Shown piece by piece: positions 10,001-22,578 of a stretch of DNA of 25,535 nt. Location: positions 100,001 through 125,535 of the forward strand of contig ADNK01002059.1 of NCBI GenBank assembly GCA_000320545.1, written 5' to 3'. The notes below the pieces were generated by a model, which worked only from the letters and a program-made list of their open reading frames with translations, was not told the origin of the DNA and made no database searches. Source of the stretch: Bigelowiella natans CCMP2755 (lineage: Eukaryota; Cercozoa; Chlorarachniophyceae). Position 1 is the stretch's first letter; every line of letters begins with the position of its first letter. A program made the position numbers and the translations under genes.

Positions 10001-13000
10001 AGTTAAGCTGGAAAACATTACTATCGACATACGAAAACTCGAAACTTCCACTCCAAAAGGAAACGTAGTATATGAAGGCGTGATTGCCTCTAGCATCATC
10101 ATTGATGAGTTAGTGATGTACCTTTACCTTGGAATCACGACTGAGCCTCTTGGAAGCGACACCTCAAAATGTGTCATTCCTTCTCCAGTTAACAAACGGG
10201 TAAGTAAGCCAATCACACATTATCACCAGAGGGATAACAACGGCTCCAAGTCGACGATGCTGACGATGCTGATGATGATGATGATGATGACCCATTACTG
10301 CGATTTCATTTTTCAATCAAGCTGATCACTCCACTAACACAACGACTTTTGTTATAATTCAGGTATCTTTCCTTCACGATACAAGCTCGGCGCTCTCAAT
10401 CGAGAATTCTGCGGTTCGTTTGTACATGCTGGAGTTGGTATACATCTCGCCATTCATCGACGTAAATGGAACGGTTTACGGGGTTAACTCCGAATGCCCG
10501 AACCGCATTCTAGTAGGGGAGGGAGAAGCTGTCCTTCCTTTAGTATCTGTGAATTCTCAGAGAAAAGAGATCAAGGTCAAGGCTTGGTATAATCTCTGCA
10601 ACTCCAGTGCCACTGACCCTCGATGGAGGCTGGAAAGTAGCGGCCTGCTTACAGACTTTGAGGTCTTTGGAAAGGAGATTTCGTTATTTGAGGCGTCGAT
10701 GGCTGCTGTGGGCTACAGGGTCGATCCAAGCCAGAATACTACGGAGGCTCACGAATCAATATATTGGAAGCTTCATTTGGACGGAGAAGCGCGGAATTTC
10801 GTAGGAATTGACGAAATATCGGTGGCATTTACGGCCGACTACGGTAAGAACTTGCCCGTATTTATGGAGGCAATGTTGTCTATAAACTCGACATTACTGC
10901 ACGACAAGGATCTTCGAATTACTGGGCTTCTCAATTACACTCGCAACCAGAGCGCTTACGGAGATGTGAGCCTTGACCTCAGAACTGGATTCGGCCACGT
11001 ACTAGCTGACGGTTCGTTTAATAAGGATGTCCCCCTCGGGTCGAACGGCAGGTTTTACACGTGGAAAGTTGATGCTGATATAAAATACCTTGAGCTTGGT
11101 GTCATTACTATCAAGAAATCCTTCCTTTCTGTTCGCTGCGTTCCGCGTAATTTTACCGAGGCGCTGAATCAGACGGTGGCAATCAACGACATTGTGGGAG
11201 AATTCGACGTAGAAGCGGCCTCTCTATCAGGCCAGAATATGCTCCTTGGAACAGCCGATATCAGCTTTAATGGCACCAAATCCGCTAATGTTACATTTAA
11301 CTACCATCACGAATCCACTTACCTCGCTCTAGATGGTAGTTTGGAGTTGGTTCTTCCAGCGACAGGACCAAACGCCAGAGCTCAGGGATCGGTGAACGTT
11401 ACTCTTCGCCCTACCCCTCTACACCCTCAGCCTGCTCAGTTCTCTGCCACCTTAACTTGGTGCAACAATGTTACCTGTGGGGATGCTATGTTTGATGCGG
11501 AGACTGGATATCCATTGTACTTCGATAGAGTAAAGGGAAGCATCGTTGAATCGAAGCAAATTCGACAAGGACTGTTGGGTGAAGTTGGGCGGCCATTGTC
11601 AAGTATCCATCAGATGGCGCTGCTCTCGCAGATGACAGCCCAAAGCGGTAAAACAAGCATTATTGTCGAAGGTCAAACCAAGAACTGGAAGCTTGGCCCA
11701 TTTTTCCTTGAGAAGCTTGCTCTCTCGATGCGATGTGAGGACAGCATCTGCGTTGGCCAAGTGATGGGGCAGACTACTATTGGCAATGAGCTTGGAGTTT
11801 CCGTATCTTCGATGTTCTCTACTCAACTCGGATTCCAAGAGCTTGTGTTCAGTACACATGAAACAACAGGGTTGAATTTCTCAGACATCCACCGATTGAT
11901 GATATTTCGAAAATCTTCTCCCTTTATTCTTCATCATCCATCATTAATCATCATCACCAATAATAACATCAATATCAACAGCAGCAGTAGCACCACCATG
12001 TTATCATCACCAGCGAACATCTATCTCTAGTAATCTATGTAAGTAAATTGACCGTATCTCTGTCTTCAGGTTCATGGTCATGAGCGCGATGCTCAAATAC
12101 GACTTGGGAAATATCACCGAACGCGCCTATCGACTGGAAGGGAATGCGACAGTAGTTTTCAATTTGCCAAAGGATGGGAATGGGCTGCCAGCTCCTAAGG
12201 GAGTAGCTAATGCTGAATTCGGAGCTAAAGATGTAGATGTTGTGTATGAGGTTGAAGAAAGCGGCAATGTCTCAATTTCAATCAGCGGGAAGCTAGAGGT
12301 CAAGGGCACCATACTTGATTTCTCGTTCACGCGAACGGATAGCAAATGCTGGAACGGCCTGTTTAGAGACGGCAGCTTTGGTATCGAAATCAAGTGCGGC
12401 GAGATCGATTTGGAAGGATACATAAGCTTCCGAAAGAAATTCAAGTACTTGACCATCGAAACGAACGCGACGCTATTGTATGGCGACCAGCGCCCTGTGC
12501 CCGGATGCAAACACACTTTTGCTGGCAATGGATCATCGATCTTAGATTTCAATCTTCCACATTTAGATATCCCAAGAATCAATTTCCGTATGAACGCTGT
12601 TGGTTGCTCTCATTACTATGAAGCCATCCTCGAAGTCGAAACTGCAGAAGAGGCGAGCGGGATGGTTGTCCCACTTGGCCATTCAAACCTCAAGATTGGT
12701 CATCTCGGAGCTATGGTCTCTTACATCATGCAACCAGGGGCAACCTCTCCAGAACTGAAGGTTGCGTTGGTTGGCACCGTAGGCGGCTCCATCCAGTCAA
12801 ACACAGCTCTCGACATCGTGATTGCGTTTGAGCCGCAAAAGTGGATATTCGCAGGTATACTCAAGGGGCCGACAACCTTAGGCGGACTGATATCTCAACT
12901 CGCTCCTGGAGTATCTGTATCTCACCTTGATCCGAGCAACTATCTGGGACTCATCGACAATGCGCTGGTTACGCTCGGCCATTCCGACGACACCAGTGTT

Positions 13001-16000
13001 ATGGTCGCCTTCCAGATCGAAGCCTTCGGAGTCGCAAATTGCACCGCGCAGATGACGATTGGAGGAGATCAGGTCATTCAGAATGGCACCGCTAGCGTCT
13101 CGGTATTCATCGAGATTGACACACTGTCAGGAAATCTTCCAGCTCCTCTCAATAAGCTAGGTAATTTCATCCTGGGGCACCAAGGAGAAATTAGCTTGGT
13201 ATTTGCTCTGTCGACCCAGCCTATCAACCCTACGAGTACTGATAATCCAGCACAAAACATCTTGGATTTTCTGAAGGACTTCGAGGTTGTAGGGAAGAGT
13301 CACGATCTGCATCTTTCCTTGATGGATCAGAATTACAAGCAGACACAGAGTTCCAAGTTGACCTCCATTCAGAATCCAGAGATCTCGACTCTTCTTGCCA
13401 GAGCCCGTTCGGTTGCAGCTTCGTTCGAAAGCGAGCCTCTCCCAGGTGTTGGCCAAGGCGATTTTGGACCTGGACTCCTTGCAGCAGTGAAGCTTAGCTC
13501 AGGCAATGAGAAGTTTTCAAGCTTGAAGAAGAATGTGGACAATACGGCTGCCTTTGCCGATTCAATGCCAACGACTCCAGAGCTAGAAATGATAGCAGAA
13601 TTCAATTGGGACGTCGAAGAGCTCAAACTTGCACTGCGACTAGCGATTTCTCATCAAATAACAACACGCGCGCAAAAGCACGTGCATTTGGAGAGCTTGA
13701 TGCTGCTCGCCGACCTGAAGAAGAGCGCAGTTGAAATGGGATTCGGCATTGAAATGAGCTACACGACAAGGCATGACCAGGTCTTTATGTTTGAGGGCGA
13801 TGTTCTCGTCACTTCCGAAGCGGATCTTGACATTCTGCTCACTGCGTGGTCAAGCAAGGTATGGAGCGACCCTCTCGGCATAAGTCCAAACCTTGCCATT
13901 CTCTTTCCAGTTCAATTCGGCCTGGGAATCAACCTCCCGACTGGTGTTCCGGACTATCTGCAGCTGGCGGGAGGTTTGAGCATCTTAGGACAACGGGCTT
14001 ACGCGTATGTGGCTCTGCACTTCGATAATAATGATCAGGCAGCATGCTTCTCCGTCGAGGAGTTTGACCTCCATAAACTCGTTGCTGCTATATTTTGCAG
14101 TAAAGGAGATTGCCTTCCTCACGCTCTGGAGGTGTTGACTTCTATCAGCCTGGAGCTGGGCTATATCAAGGTCAACACAGGGTCCTCTGCGGTTATGAAC
14201 GCGAAAATTGCTGGGCCGTGCCAAAGTCTACCGATAGGCTTTAAAATGGACCTCCAAGAGCTCGATCTATTTAAGATCGTGAATGTGCAGGAAATGTGCT
14301 TGGCTGTGAATGAGAAGGACAAAGACATCTCTTCGCTTGTAGAATTGGATCCCATTAATCTTGGCCCTCTACATCTCACCAAATCGCACCAAAAGCAGTG
14401 TCAAGACATCCCATTACCTTCAGACGGTTCATGCCCTGCATCGAAGCCGGCTAATGGGCCTTTACTGATGTTGCATGCTAATACTAAGCAACTTGACTTT
14501 GCTTTCGACGGACGAATGAATGTGTTGGGGTTCGATGTTGATGCTTGTATGAGGGTAACACCTTCCTCCTTCTACACTTCCATCAAGCTTAACCTGTCTC
14601 GATCCATTAGCTTCGATGCGCTTCTAGCTGCCAGCTACACGAAGAACCCTCCGACGTTCGATTTCGAAGTCAGAGCTGATCTTTACACAGTTGATGGCTT
14701 GATCGAGGCAATCAAAGAAGGTGCTGAAGATCTCTTCCATGATATCAATGTCGATCTGGAGAAAGGAGCAGCCGACGCAAAGAAGGCACTCTCCAAAGCA
14801 CAGCTTGGAGTGCAGCATGCTAAAGCAGCTCTAAAACGGGCGCAGAAAGCCGTAGGATCGAAACTCAGCGGATTGCTTTCCAAACTCTCCAGGGACGAGT
14901 CTGAAGAAAAATCGGAGAAAGCAACGTGCAAATACTACGATCACAAGTGTGGCTTTTTCCACCCAGTCAAGTGCGTGAGAGCTGGAGCATGCTGGATTAA
15001 GTACGGAGTCATCGAAGCTGGTCTTAAGATCGCTGAGGCTGCAGTCAAAGCGGCGAAAGCTGTTGTCGAAACTGCTCTCAAAGCAGCTGAAGGAGCTCTC
15101 TCAGCAGCGAACGGTGTCCTAGAAGGCTTCAAACTTGCTGTAGATGCTGCTGTGGGAGCAATCGAACTAATGGAAAGGCTTGTTACCGAAGCGCTCAAGG
15201 CTCTTGCTTCTCTTTTCGACATTAAGACGCTCAATCTCTATGCAGCACTACATAAAAAGACGGTGAAAGGTTCTTTCCATATGGTTGGCCGGGTCCTCAC
15301 GAAGCCTTTCGACGTGAGCTTTGCCGCGTCGATCGATTTTACCAATATTAAGACGATGGCCCTGAGCGCCGTGAAGAGCGTTCTCACGAGCATATTTGGC
15401 AATGTCGGCAAGAAGGAAATCAAAGACCTCTCCGAGATCGAAGGACTGTTGCGTCTTGGTAGTGGGGACTTTGGGGACAGCAGCTCGAATATATCCCATA
15501 GCTTGCAGTATTTCCTTCCTAAGCCTTTGCACCACAGCGAACCTCTAATCCAGCGACCAACCGGAATGATATTTACCCCATCTGCGACAGGAAGTGCATT
15601 CGAAATGGAGGAGCTATGTAGAGCCGTTTTGTCTGCTCTGAAAAACATCGATCACACGGCTGTATATGTTGACCTCTCGAATCTACCTGGAACATGCTCT
15701 TTACCAGCAACAGTCGGTGCTAACAACACGCTGCAGCAAGTCCCCTGTATTAACAAAGTGATCGAGCAGTGCCTTAGCCCTGGATCTATTCACATGCACA
15801 AGCGAAAGGCATTTTATCATTCGGCAGAATCAACTCGCCTCGAAGTAGCTACACATCACAAGCAATACATGAGCAAACTGATGCAGACGTGCGAATCGTC
15901 AAAATGCCATGACCTTGCACATGACCTAGCAACAGACACCTGGAGCGTCTCCTTCAAGGCCAACGACGCTGCTGGTTCAGGTCTCATTCCCAAGCTGCCA

Positions 16001-17464
16001 GATGTGAGCGCCGACATCCCAGTGCGCTATTCTTTTGATTTATCCGATAATAGCTATCACGGGGACATTCCAGACTTAAATGGTCCAGGTTTACATTCTC
16101 TGAACCTTGCTGGCAACTGGATTACCGGTGGCTTACAGAACATCGCAGCCGCCAAAAATCTGCAGTCTCTTGATCTATCGAACAACTATGGGCTGTCTCA
16201 CGACGGTGAATGCATTGCAGACACGCTGAAGAAGCTCACGGCGCTCTCTCATTTCAATTTTCAGGGAAACGATAGGCTCGTCCCTTCGGAGCCTATTCGC
16301 TGCACAAGGCAACGGGTGATTGATACAGCTGGCATTCATCTAGTGGAGGAACTAGCTCATGATTCTCTTGTTGTTGGAGGAATTTGCGGAGGTTGTGATA
16401 CAAACTTGGCCCCCTTCGGATGTCTCGGATTTCCGTGTATGAATGCCTCCCTCCTTGAGCTACAGATTGATAGCATCTTGGAGAAGGCTCAAGAAGTAGT
16501 TGCAGCTGAAGATCTGAACATCGAGCAGCTCTCGCGTGACATGATCGAGATTCTTAACTTCGATCAGCCGTCAAATGGCACTGGTTTTTACGTGACGTAC
16601 ACCATCAAGCCGAGCCAAGCAAACGCGGAGGAGAGGCCATTCTCCCTAGCCCAAGCTCGCTCGTTCTCACAACTGATGGGAAAGAAACCCGAAATCGTAG
16701 CAAACACGACAGCATGTCAGCCAGGGCTTGCAGGTCCGAACTGCGACATCGAGTGCTACTACGGATGGGAAAGGACATCGGCTATTCCTCCCACAGATGA
16801 TTCTGAGCATGAAATCAAGTCTCACAGGCTTCCACGATGCCACACGCCAGTCACATTTGACACCTGTCCTAACAGCACTTTAGTCGCAGCACTGCGAGAC
16901 GTCACCGAGCACTGCGACGGCACTCAGACTCCTAAATCAAAGGAATTGTGCTTGGAGGCTTTGTACCCTGCGGTCGGGCTGTTAAAATCCACGCAAGCAA
17001 CGGCTGATATTCCTCAAAATCTAACCCTTGCCAATTACTTTTGTAATGAAACGGCATTGAACATGATCACGGAGCCATGCGCTCGAGCCGTAATTCCTGT
17101 GTATTCATACGCAACTCTATGCTCGCCGCCCCCCGGTAACGACGACAACAACAACAAAAAAGCGGTGCTGAAGGTCTGGCATATCGTTCTGATTGCCTGT
17201 GCTGGAGCTATGATCCTGCTATCTGGGGTAGGTGTCGGTGTTCGCCGATGGTACAAATCTAAGGGAGAGCAAAACCAAGCTCAATCAGAGGGAGATCACG
17301 GCATATCGCCCGAATATCAGAATCTTCCTGACCATGATGACCACCATCACAAGCCTGGGACATGGGTGCAAGAGCCTTCATTAGACCCCATTCTTGAGGA
17401 ACCAGAGACAGAGATCGACAGAGCGCACAGATCTTCTCTGGGAGGAGAGATCATCAGTCATTAG
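7065..17464 (+). CDS. giant type I membrane protein with degenerate metallo-beta-lactamase head, LRR block and EGF-like cluster
   Basis: Exons 7065-7248, 7327-9711, 9829-10199, 10363-11870 and 12070-17464 join in phase into 3280 codons. The four introns are 78, 117, 163 and 199 nt. Residues 1-20 are a signal peptide. Residues about 24-300 follow the ComEC/Rec2-type metallo-beta-lactamase pattern: LGQGVGNLF, FIVDLGHGG, SHPNEKN (usual SHxDxDH), LIPGNLEG (usual TGD) and LQLSHGG (usual HHG), so the metal ligands are mostly gone. The next ~2000 residues are beta-rich, with many N-x-S/T sites, and I do not recognise them. An Ala/Lys/Glu-rich helical region (about 2360-2530) surrounds a Cys cluster (about 2435-2458). 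A short LRR block follows (about 2800-2890, LDLSNNYGL type), then an EGF-like CQPGLAGPNC near 3031, one membrane helix (about 3186-3208) and a ~70-residue tail. The topology suggests a surface receptor or adhesin; function is unknown. Confidence 0.85.
7249..7326 (+). other. intron 1 of the giant gene
   Basis: This 78-nt intron has GTACAT at the donor and TGCTAG at the acceptor and carries ATG repeats. Its length is a multiple of three, but it has an in-frame TAA at 7278-7280, so retention would truncate the protein. Splicing rebuilds the glycine of the VDLGHGG block of the metallo-beta-lactamase-like domain, which supports the junction. Confidence 0.85.
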
Positions 17465-18448
17465 CTGAACATCTAATTTGTTCAAATTGCAGCGCTGATC
17501 GACAACGAATACGTGCGTTACGTCGGTGATCGGGCAATTTCCTCCTTTCAGATTTATTGTAAATAACATACATAATAAAAATTACATGAATGTACATCCA
17601 TGCAGCGCCCCCGCTTCATTATTGCCGCGTGTGTAGCATGCGCACGCTAGCATAGCAAGCTTCTATTATACTACTACCGCACATGGAGAAACTTGCGTTG
17701 CTTTGGCCGTGTAGATGGCCAACATCGCAAGGGCTAGCTAGCAAGCTAGTACTAGAGTGTACGATCACATTTGCGATAAGCAGAGTCAGTTTGCTGCTAT
17801 ACGTGTGTAGCAACAATCTGCGCCCTGCCATTGGCCTGTCTAGCTGTGTTGCTCTTGCCTCGAATAACAGACACAGCAATATAATATATATATAATATAG
17901 TATATTGCATGTCTATCATTCGATCAGTCACATGGTTGGCGACGACGTGCTAGGGTGCTTAACACTGTGAGCGGATAATGGCCACGTTTATTTGCAGCGT
18001 CAACTTGTGCTTTGTTCATCGTCACCTTGCTAGCTTGCATCGGAGGAGGGTGCAAAGCAAATTAGACAGGTCCTATTCCTACAGCTACATCGCTTTCTAG
18101 CTTTGCATAGCTGCATTATTAGGATGACAGTGCAAGAGCCATGGTGAGAACCCTGCACACCATGGCTGCTAGTATACACGGAGGCTCTTACGACATGTCA
18201 TACAACTTTGCCTGTGATCTGTTGAAAAGGCATTTGATCATTGCCATTGCATCCGTCTCATACATGCATGGCTAGATGGCCACATCGGCGCCATGTGCTG
18301 TGTTTTTCATTCGCAACATTGTGTGATCGACATGTGAGACGCATTCGCACGCTCGCTAAAGCCCCAACAGTCGTAAGCGCTGGTAATCAGTGTCATTGCA
18401 AACTCCATTATGCCAGATCGAATATACAATAGACACAGTATGAACATA

Positions 18449-18488
<40 letters not shown>

Positions 18489-18665
18489 TGTATTTATGTG
18501 TGTACATGTAGCCGATGCTCATAGCTACATTAGGATGACCATTGAAAAAATTTAAACATTTCCTTACATCCGTCTCATATGTGCATGTGTATATATATGT
18601 CTTTAGTATCTAGTCTCGATTCATACTCTGCGCTGACGTGTTTTTGAACGTTATCATTCTCACGC
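17465..18665. other. convergent intergenic region, no gene seen
   Basis: The region lies between the 3' end of the giant gene and the stop codon of the minus-strand patatin-like gene. After the poly(A) signal I see no open frame with family resemblance on either strand. It contains a (TA)n run at about 18452-18483 and two short motifs that each recur in diverged form: one like TAGCTGCATTATTAGGATGA at about 18108 and again near 18523, and one like CATCCGTCTCATACATGCAT at about 18249 and again near 18567. Confidence 0.5.
17574..17579 (+). terminator. AATAAA polyadenylation signal of the giant gene
   Basis: A canonical AATAAA lies in an AT-rich stretch 110 nt downstream of the TAG stop at 17462-17464. 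Distance and context fit a 3' end signal. Polyadenylation usage in this lineage is unknown. Confidence 0.6.
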
Positions 18666-20034
18666 TCAAAGGTCAATATATAGTGCGTAGATAGTGAGGC
18701 CTGTGAGCCAACTTCCTGCGACAAGCGCTGCGAACTGAAGCCAGGCTCTGTACACGGCTTCTTCGAAAATATTGACGTATTTCTTCCTGTTACTCGTAAC
18801 CTGGTCGGTTATTATTTTGAGCACGCAATAGCACCGCATAGAACCATGAGAATATGATGTTCGTTTCATTTGTTACTAATACACGTATTTTGCTTGCGTG
18901 CGTGTGTGTGTGTGTGTGTGCGTGTGTGTGTGTGTGTGTGCGTGTGTGTGTAGATGTGTGGCATGACCAATGTGCTTTGTGTGGAGATATGTGTGGTATT
19001 TGGTACTCCACGGAAGAAGACAGAAGACATAAGACAGAACACCAGAGTGAATTGAAAAACGTGTTTTCTCGGATTCGTAGTGTATTTTTACAACATCCTG
19101 GGAATCCCGTGAAGAAGACTCAGTCGGCCGAGACGAATCAGCTGCTGATCCACCACCGAGGTGGGAGGGGGGGCACATTATCGAACGACATAGATGATGA
19201 GAGTCAATGACAGGATAAAGACGTTTATTTATACCTCTATTCTTCGATATTCTGCCTTGTTTCATTTCTACTGCCGGCCCATCGGATTGAGCAGTAGTAG
19301 TGCGTTTCGTTTTGCCTCCGGAGATGTCATCATCATCAGCAAAGCTGCCCTTTCTGCAGAGCAGCGACGGCGACGATGCAGGAGCGGCTGCTGGGACAAC
19401 GCAACATGAGGGAGACACAGTTATTTTAGAAAATACATACACGAGATGTTCATTAACTGTTTTTCTATTTGATTTGTTGTTGCAGATAATGGCGGAACAT
19501 GCACGGGTTTTTACCTATTGAATGCTCGTGTTCATGGCTTTTTTGTCTTAGCAGTAGCCGTAGTGCTCCGCTCGAGTCAGTAGAAGAAGCGTCATCGTTT
19601 ACCACGATTCCTTCAAATATATCGGGGACTGATCGAAAATATCTGCCACAGAAAGGGTTAAGGAAATGAAAAATGTAGACAACAGTATTAGTCATGGATA
19701 CAGATAACATCGGTGAAAGAAGCGAGTGTGGAGCTGCAGCGTATATTCGAGTGGTGATGACTCAACTGTGCTGCGTCTTGATAACCGCTCTCATACATGC
19801 CCTTGAGACCACCACAAACACACAAACACGCAAACACACACAAACACACAAGCAACTCATTATCAGAAATTTGGTGAAATTGCTCGATTTCAAAGATTTA
19901 AGAAATTCCCCTCGTCATTATTCATTTCCCTTGTTTTTTGTCAATTGAAAGGTAAAGCGTGTCGCCGAGTAGTCGCTATGTGTGCGGCGTAATGGTAAGC
20001 GGACGGGGGTTTCAGCGCGGAACTCAGCGAGCAA

Positions 20035-20070
<36 letters not shown>

Positions 20071-20148
20071 TTTCTTCATACCCTGAGAACGTCCTTCTTT
20101 GGAGGAAACACCATCCACCACAACGGCATTGGAATACCTTATAGTAGT

Positions 20149-20188
<40 letters not shown>

Positions 20189-20213
20189 CGTAGCAGCAGC
20201 AGCGGTAAATACA

Positions 20214-20251
<38 letters not shown>

Positions 20252-20694
20252 TATTGACTCATACTGCTGGCAAATAAAACACCCAAAATAGACGGACTGC
20301 ATCTTGACAACGATTGGCTTTGAACAACAGAAGTTGTAGAGCAATATATATCCTTGTTGAATAAGTGCTCGCTTCTTCTTCTTCTACTACTACAGGTACT
20401 ACGTGGCTTTATCTGAGCTCCAGGAGTCCCTATTGCACTTGACTTGATAACCTTGCAGATGTGTGCGGTTTGTGCGCAAACAGCAAGATAAATGAATCAT
20501 TTCTGCTACCTTTCTTATCACCATCATCATCATCATTGACATCGTTAATATCATCGTCATCATCATCATCATTTGTGATACATACAAACACCTTGTCTGC
20601 TCTATGAAATTGCCTCCAAGGTACGAAAAATGATGGCCAAAAAAAGCCATCGTAGTAGTAGCTGTGTGTGTTGTCGCAGAGGAATCATTTCGAC

Positions 20695-20735
<41 letters not shown>

Positions 20736-21094
20736 CCCCCCCCCCCCACCCCAAACACACACACACACACACACACACACGCATAGAATGAGAACGAAAG
20801 AGGAAGAGAGAGAGAGGGCAGTAATTAATTGAGTAAAACTTCTGAGAAGTAATCAATGCCCATCTTCCTTCATCATCATCGTCATCATCATCACAGTCAT
20901 CATTTTCATACCTTTCACGTGCTTTATACGGACAGACTCCTCCCTATCATCAAAATATATTTATATTAATATGGATATTGACCAAAATTGCATCGCGTAA
21001 CTTCCATAATGCAACAAACAGATAGTAAGTCAAGCATAGTAAGTCAAGCAATGGAAGAACACCCAGCGCCGCCATTCCCCTGCGATGATGTATA

Positions 21095-21125
<31 letters not shown>

Positions 21126-22525
21126 GCTACTACACTACTCCTCGCCTTTATGACCCTGACCTCCTTCTATCTCAGCCATACAACCACACATACATGGATG
21201 ATATTATCACCATCATATATCAGTCAATACCAACCAGTAGCGGAACGTGACAGGAAGCTCGCAACATAGCCATTGCATCATCAGCAGTCTTAAACTCGCT
21301 GACAGCCTCTCCTAAGGGCCAAAACATATACGGAGTCATTCACACTATCCGGTAGGAGAAGGGAATAGAACAACTGCACGATGCAGACGAAATGAGGAGG
21401 AGGAGGAGGCTGTATGCATAACGCGGAGAGTTGAGAGAAGCGTATTATCGGTCATTGTGCATGAGGAAGAAGACGAAGGCTTGAATGGTGCAATATGATC
21501 ATCAATCAATCACATCTACCACCACCTTTGAAGAAAGGAGGACTACGTTGTACACGGGTCACAAGAACAGATAAGCGGCCAGACAACTCATCCTCGATTC
21601 CTTGCCTATATATAGGTATCTCATTTGTAATTCCGATTTCCTCCCTCCTATTTCCCCAATCGTTCTGTGTGCGCGCGCGCGCGCGTGCGTGTGTGTGTGT
21701 GTGTGTGCGTGTGCGTGCGTGTGTGCGTGTGTGCTTTGAGCTCCTCTACTTTTTGAATATCTGCATAGCTTCTTCCGCGCACGGCAGCATCTGATGATAA
21801 TAATACCGCAACAAAGATCTCACGACGACGATGACAACTATGACAACTATAAATCCTTGCAGAAAGAGAAGAATAGCAGCGAGTTCCATTGTGTGCAGTC
21901 ATCAGGCCATATCCTGATCGATCGAAGCGCATTATTGTATTATCAATAGACCTTCCATGGATTGTACTCGCATTTCGGGCTGGCAAGAGATGACGTGGTC
22001 AGCGATTTCTTTCACCTAGCATCATCAGGGTATGTGTGTTTGTGTGTGTTTACATTGGCTGCTTGTTTTGGTGATGGCGACGAGAGACACATCATCATCC
22101 ATACATTGTATCCGTGTACTACAGCTGCGACTATCTATCGCTACCACTACAACACTGCTGCTGCTTGCTTTACCTCAAAATTAGCAGCCAATGTAGCACC
22201 AACTAAAGCTCCTCCACTAGCACCTGCAGGTGGTCATTTCAATCAATGAGATGTTCTGCTGTTTGCCCAATATGATCAATGATCAACCCCCCCCCCCCCT
22301 TTTTTTTTAGTGTATCGTCACGCTATTCTCTGCGTATTCTCCTCAATCTTGGTATGTACGATGTTTGAACAGCTGTTGTGTAGGAATATGTGGTGGCACT
22401 ACTACTACCGCTAAATCCCATCTGATCAAGCTCCAAAACGGGGAACACGTGCTCTTGAAGATACCTAGTTTTTGCGTGTTTATGCTTGTAAGACACAACT
22501 TTCTCGAAGTGAAGTATAGTAGGAG

Positions 22526-22578
<53 letters not shown>

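Noticed and set aside
11871-12030. Direct read-through of the fourth exon of the giant gene past 11870
   Set aside because: The sequence turns into ATC/AAT repeats encoding Ile/Asn/Ser runs and stops at 12030. Splicing 11870 to 12070 is GT-AG, in phase, and restores an uninterrupted frame.
17619-17895. Short open frames on both strands after the giant gene
   Set aside because: No recognisable family, no splice-linked neighbours, and atypical composition; left as intergenic.
18876-19442. Minus-strand open frame of 188 codons read as one exon
   Set aside because: It includes a CA repeat (His-Thr runs). Only parts of it (19390-19235 and 19144-19092) join in phase with the patatin-like gene.
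19950-20034. Possible tRNA around GTAATGGTAAGCGGACG
   Set aside because: A D-arm-like motif is present, but I find no T-arm GGTTCRANNCC at the right distance and no acceptor stem pairing.
19918-20081. Open frame FRAETPVRLPLRRTHSDYS as a terminal exon of the patatin-like gene
   Set aside because: The frame runs on through the GA repeat and lacks a pyrimidine tract, whereas skipping it joins VLR in phase 0 to GMYESGYQDA, the expected family continuation.
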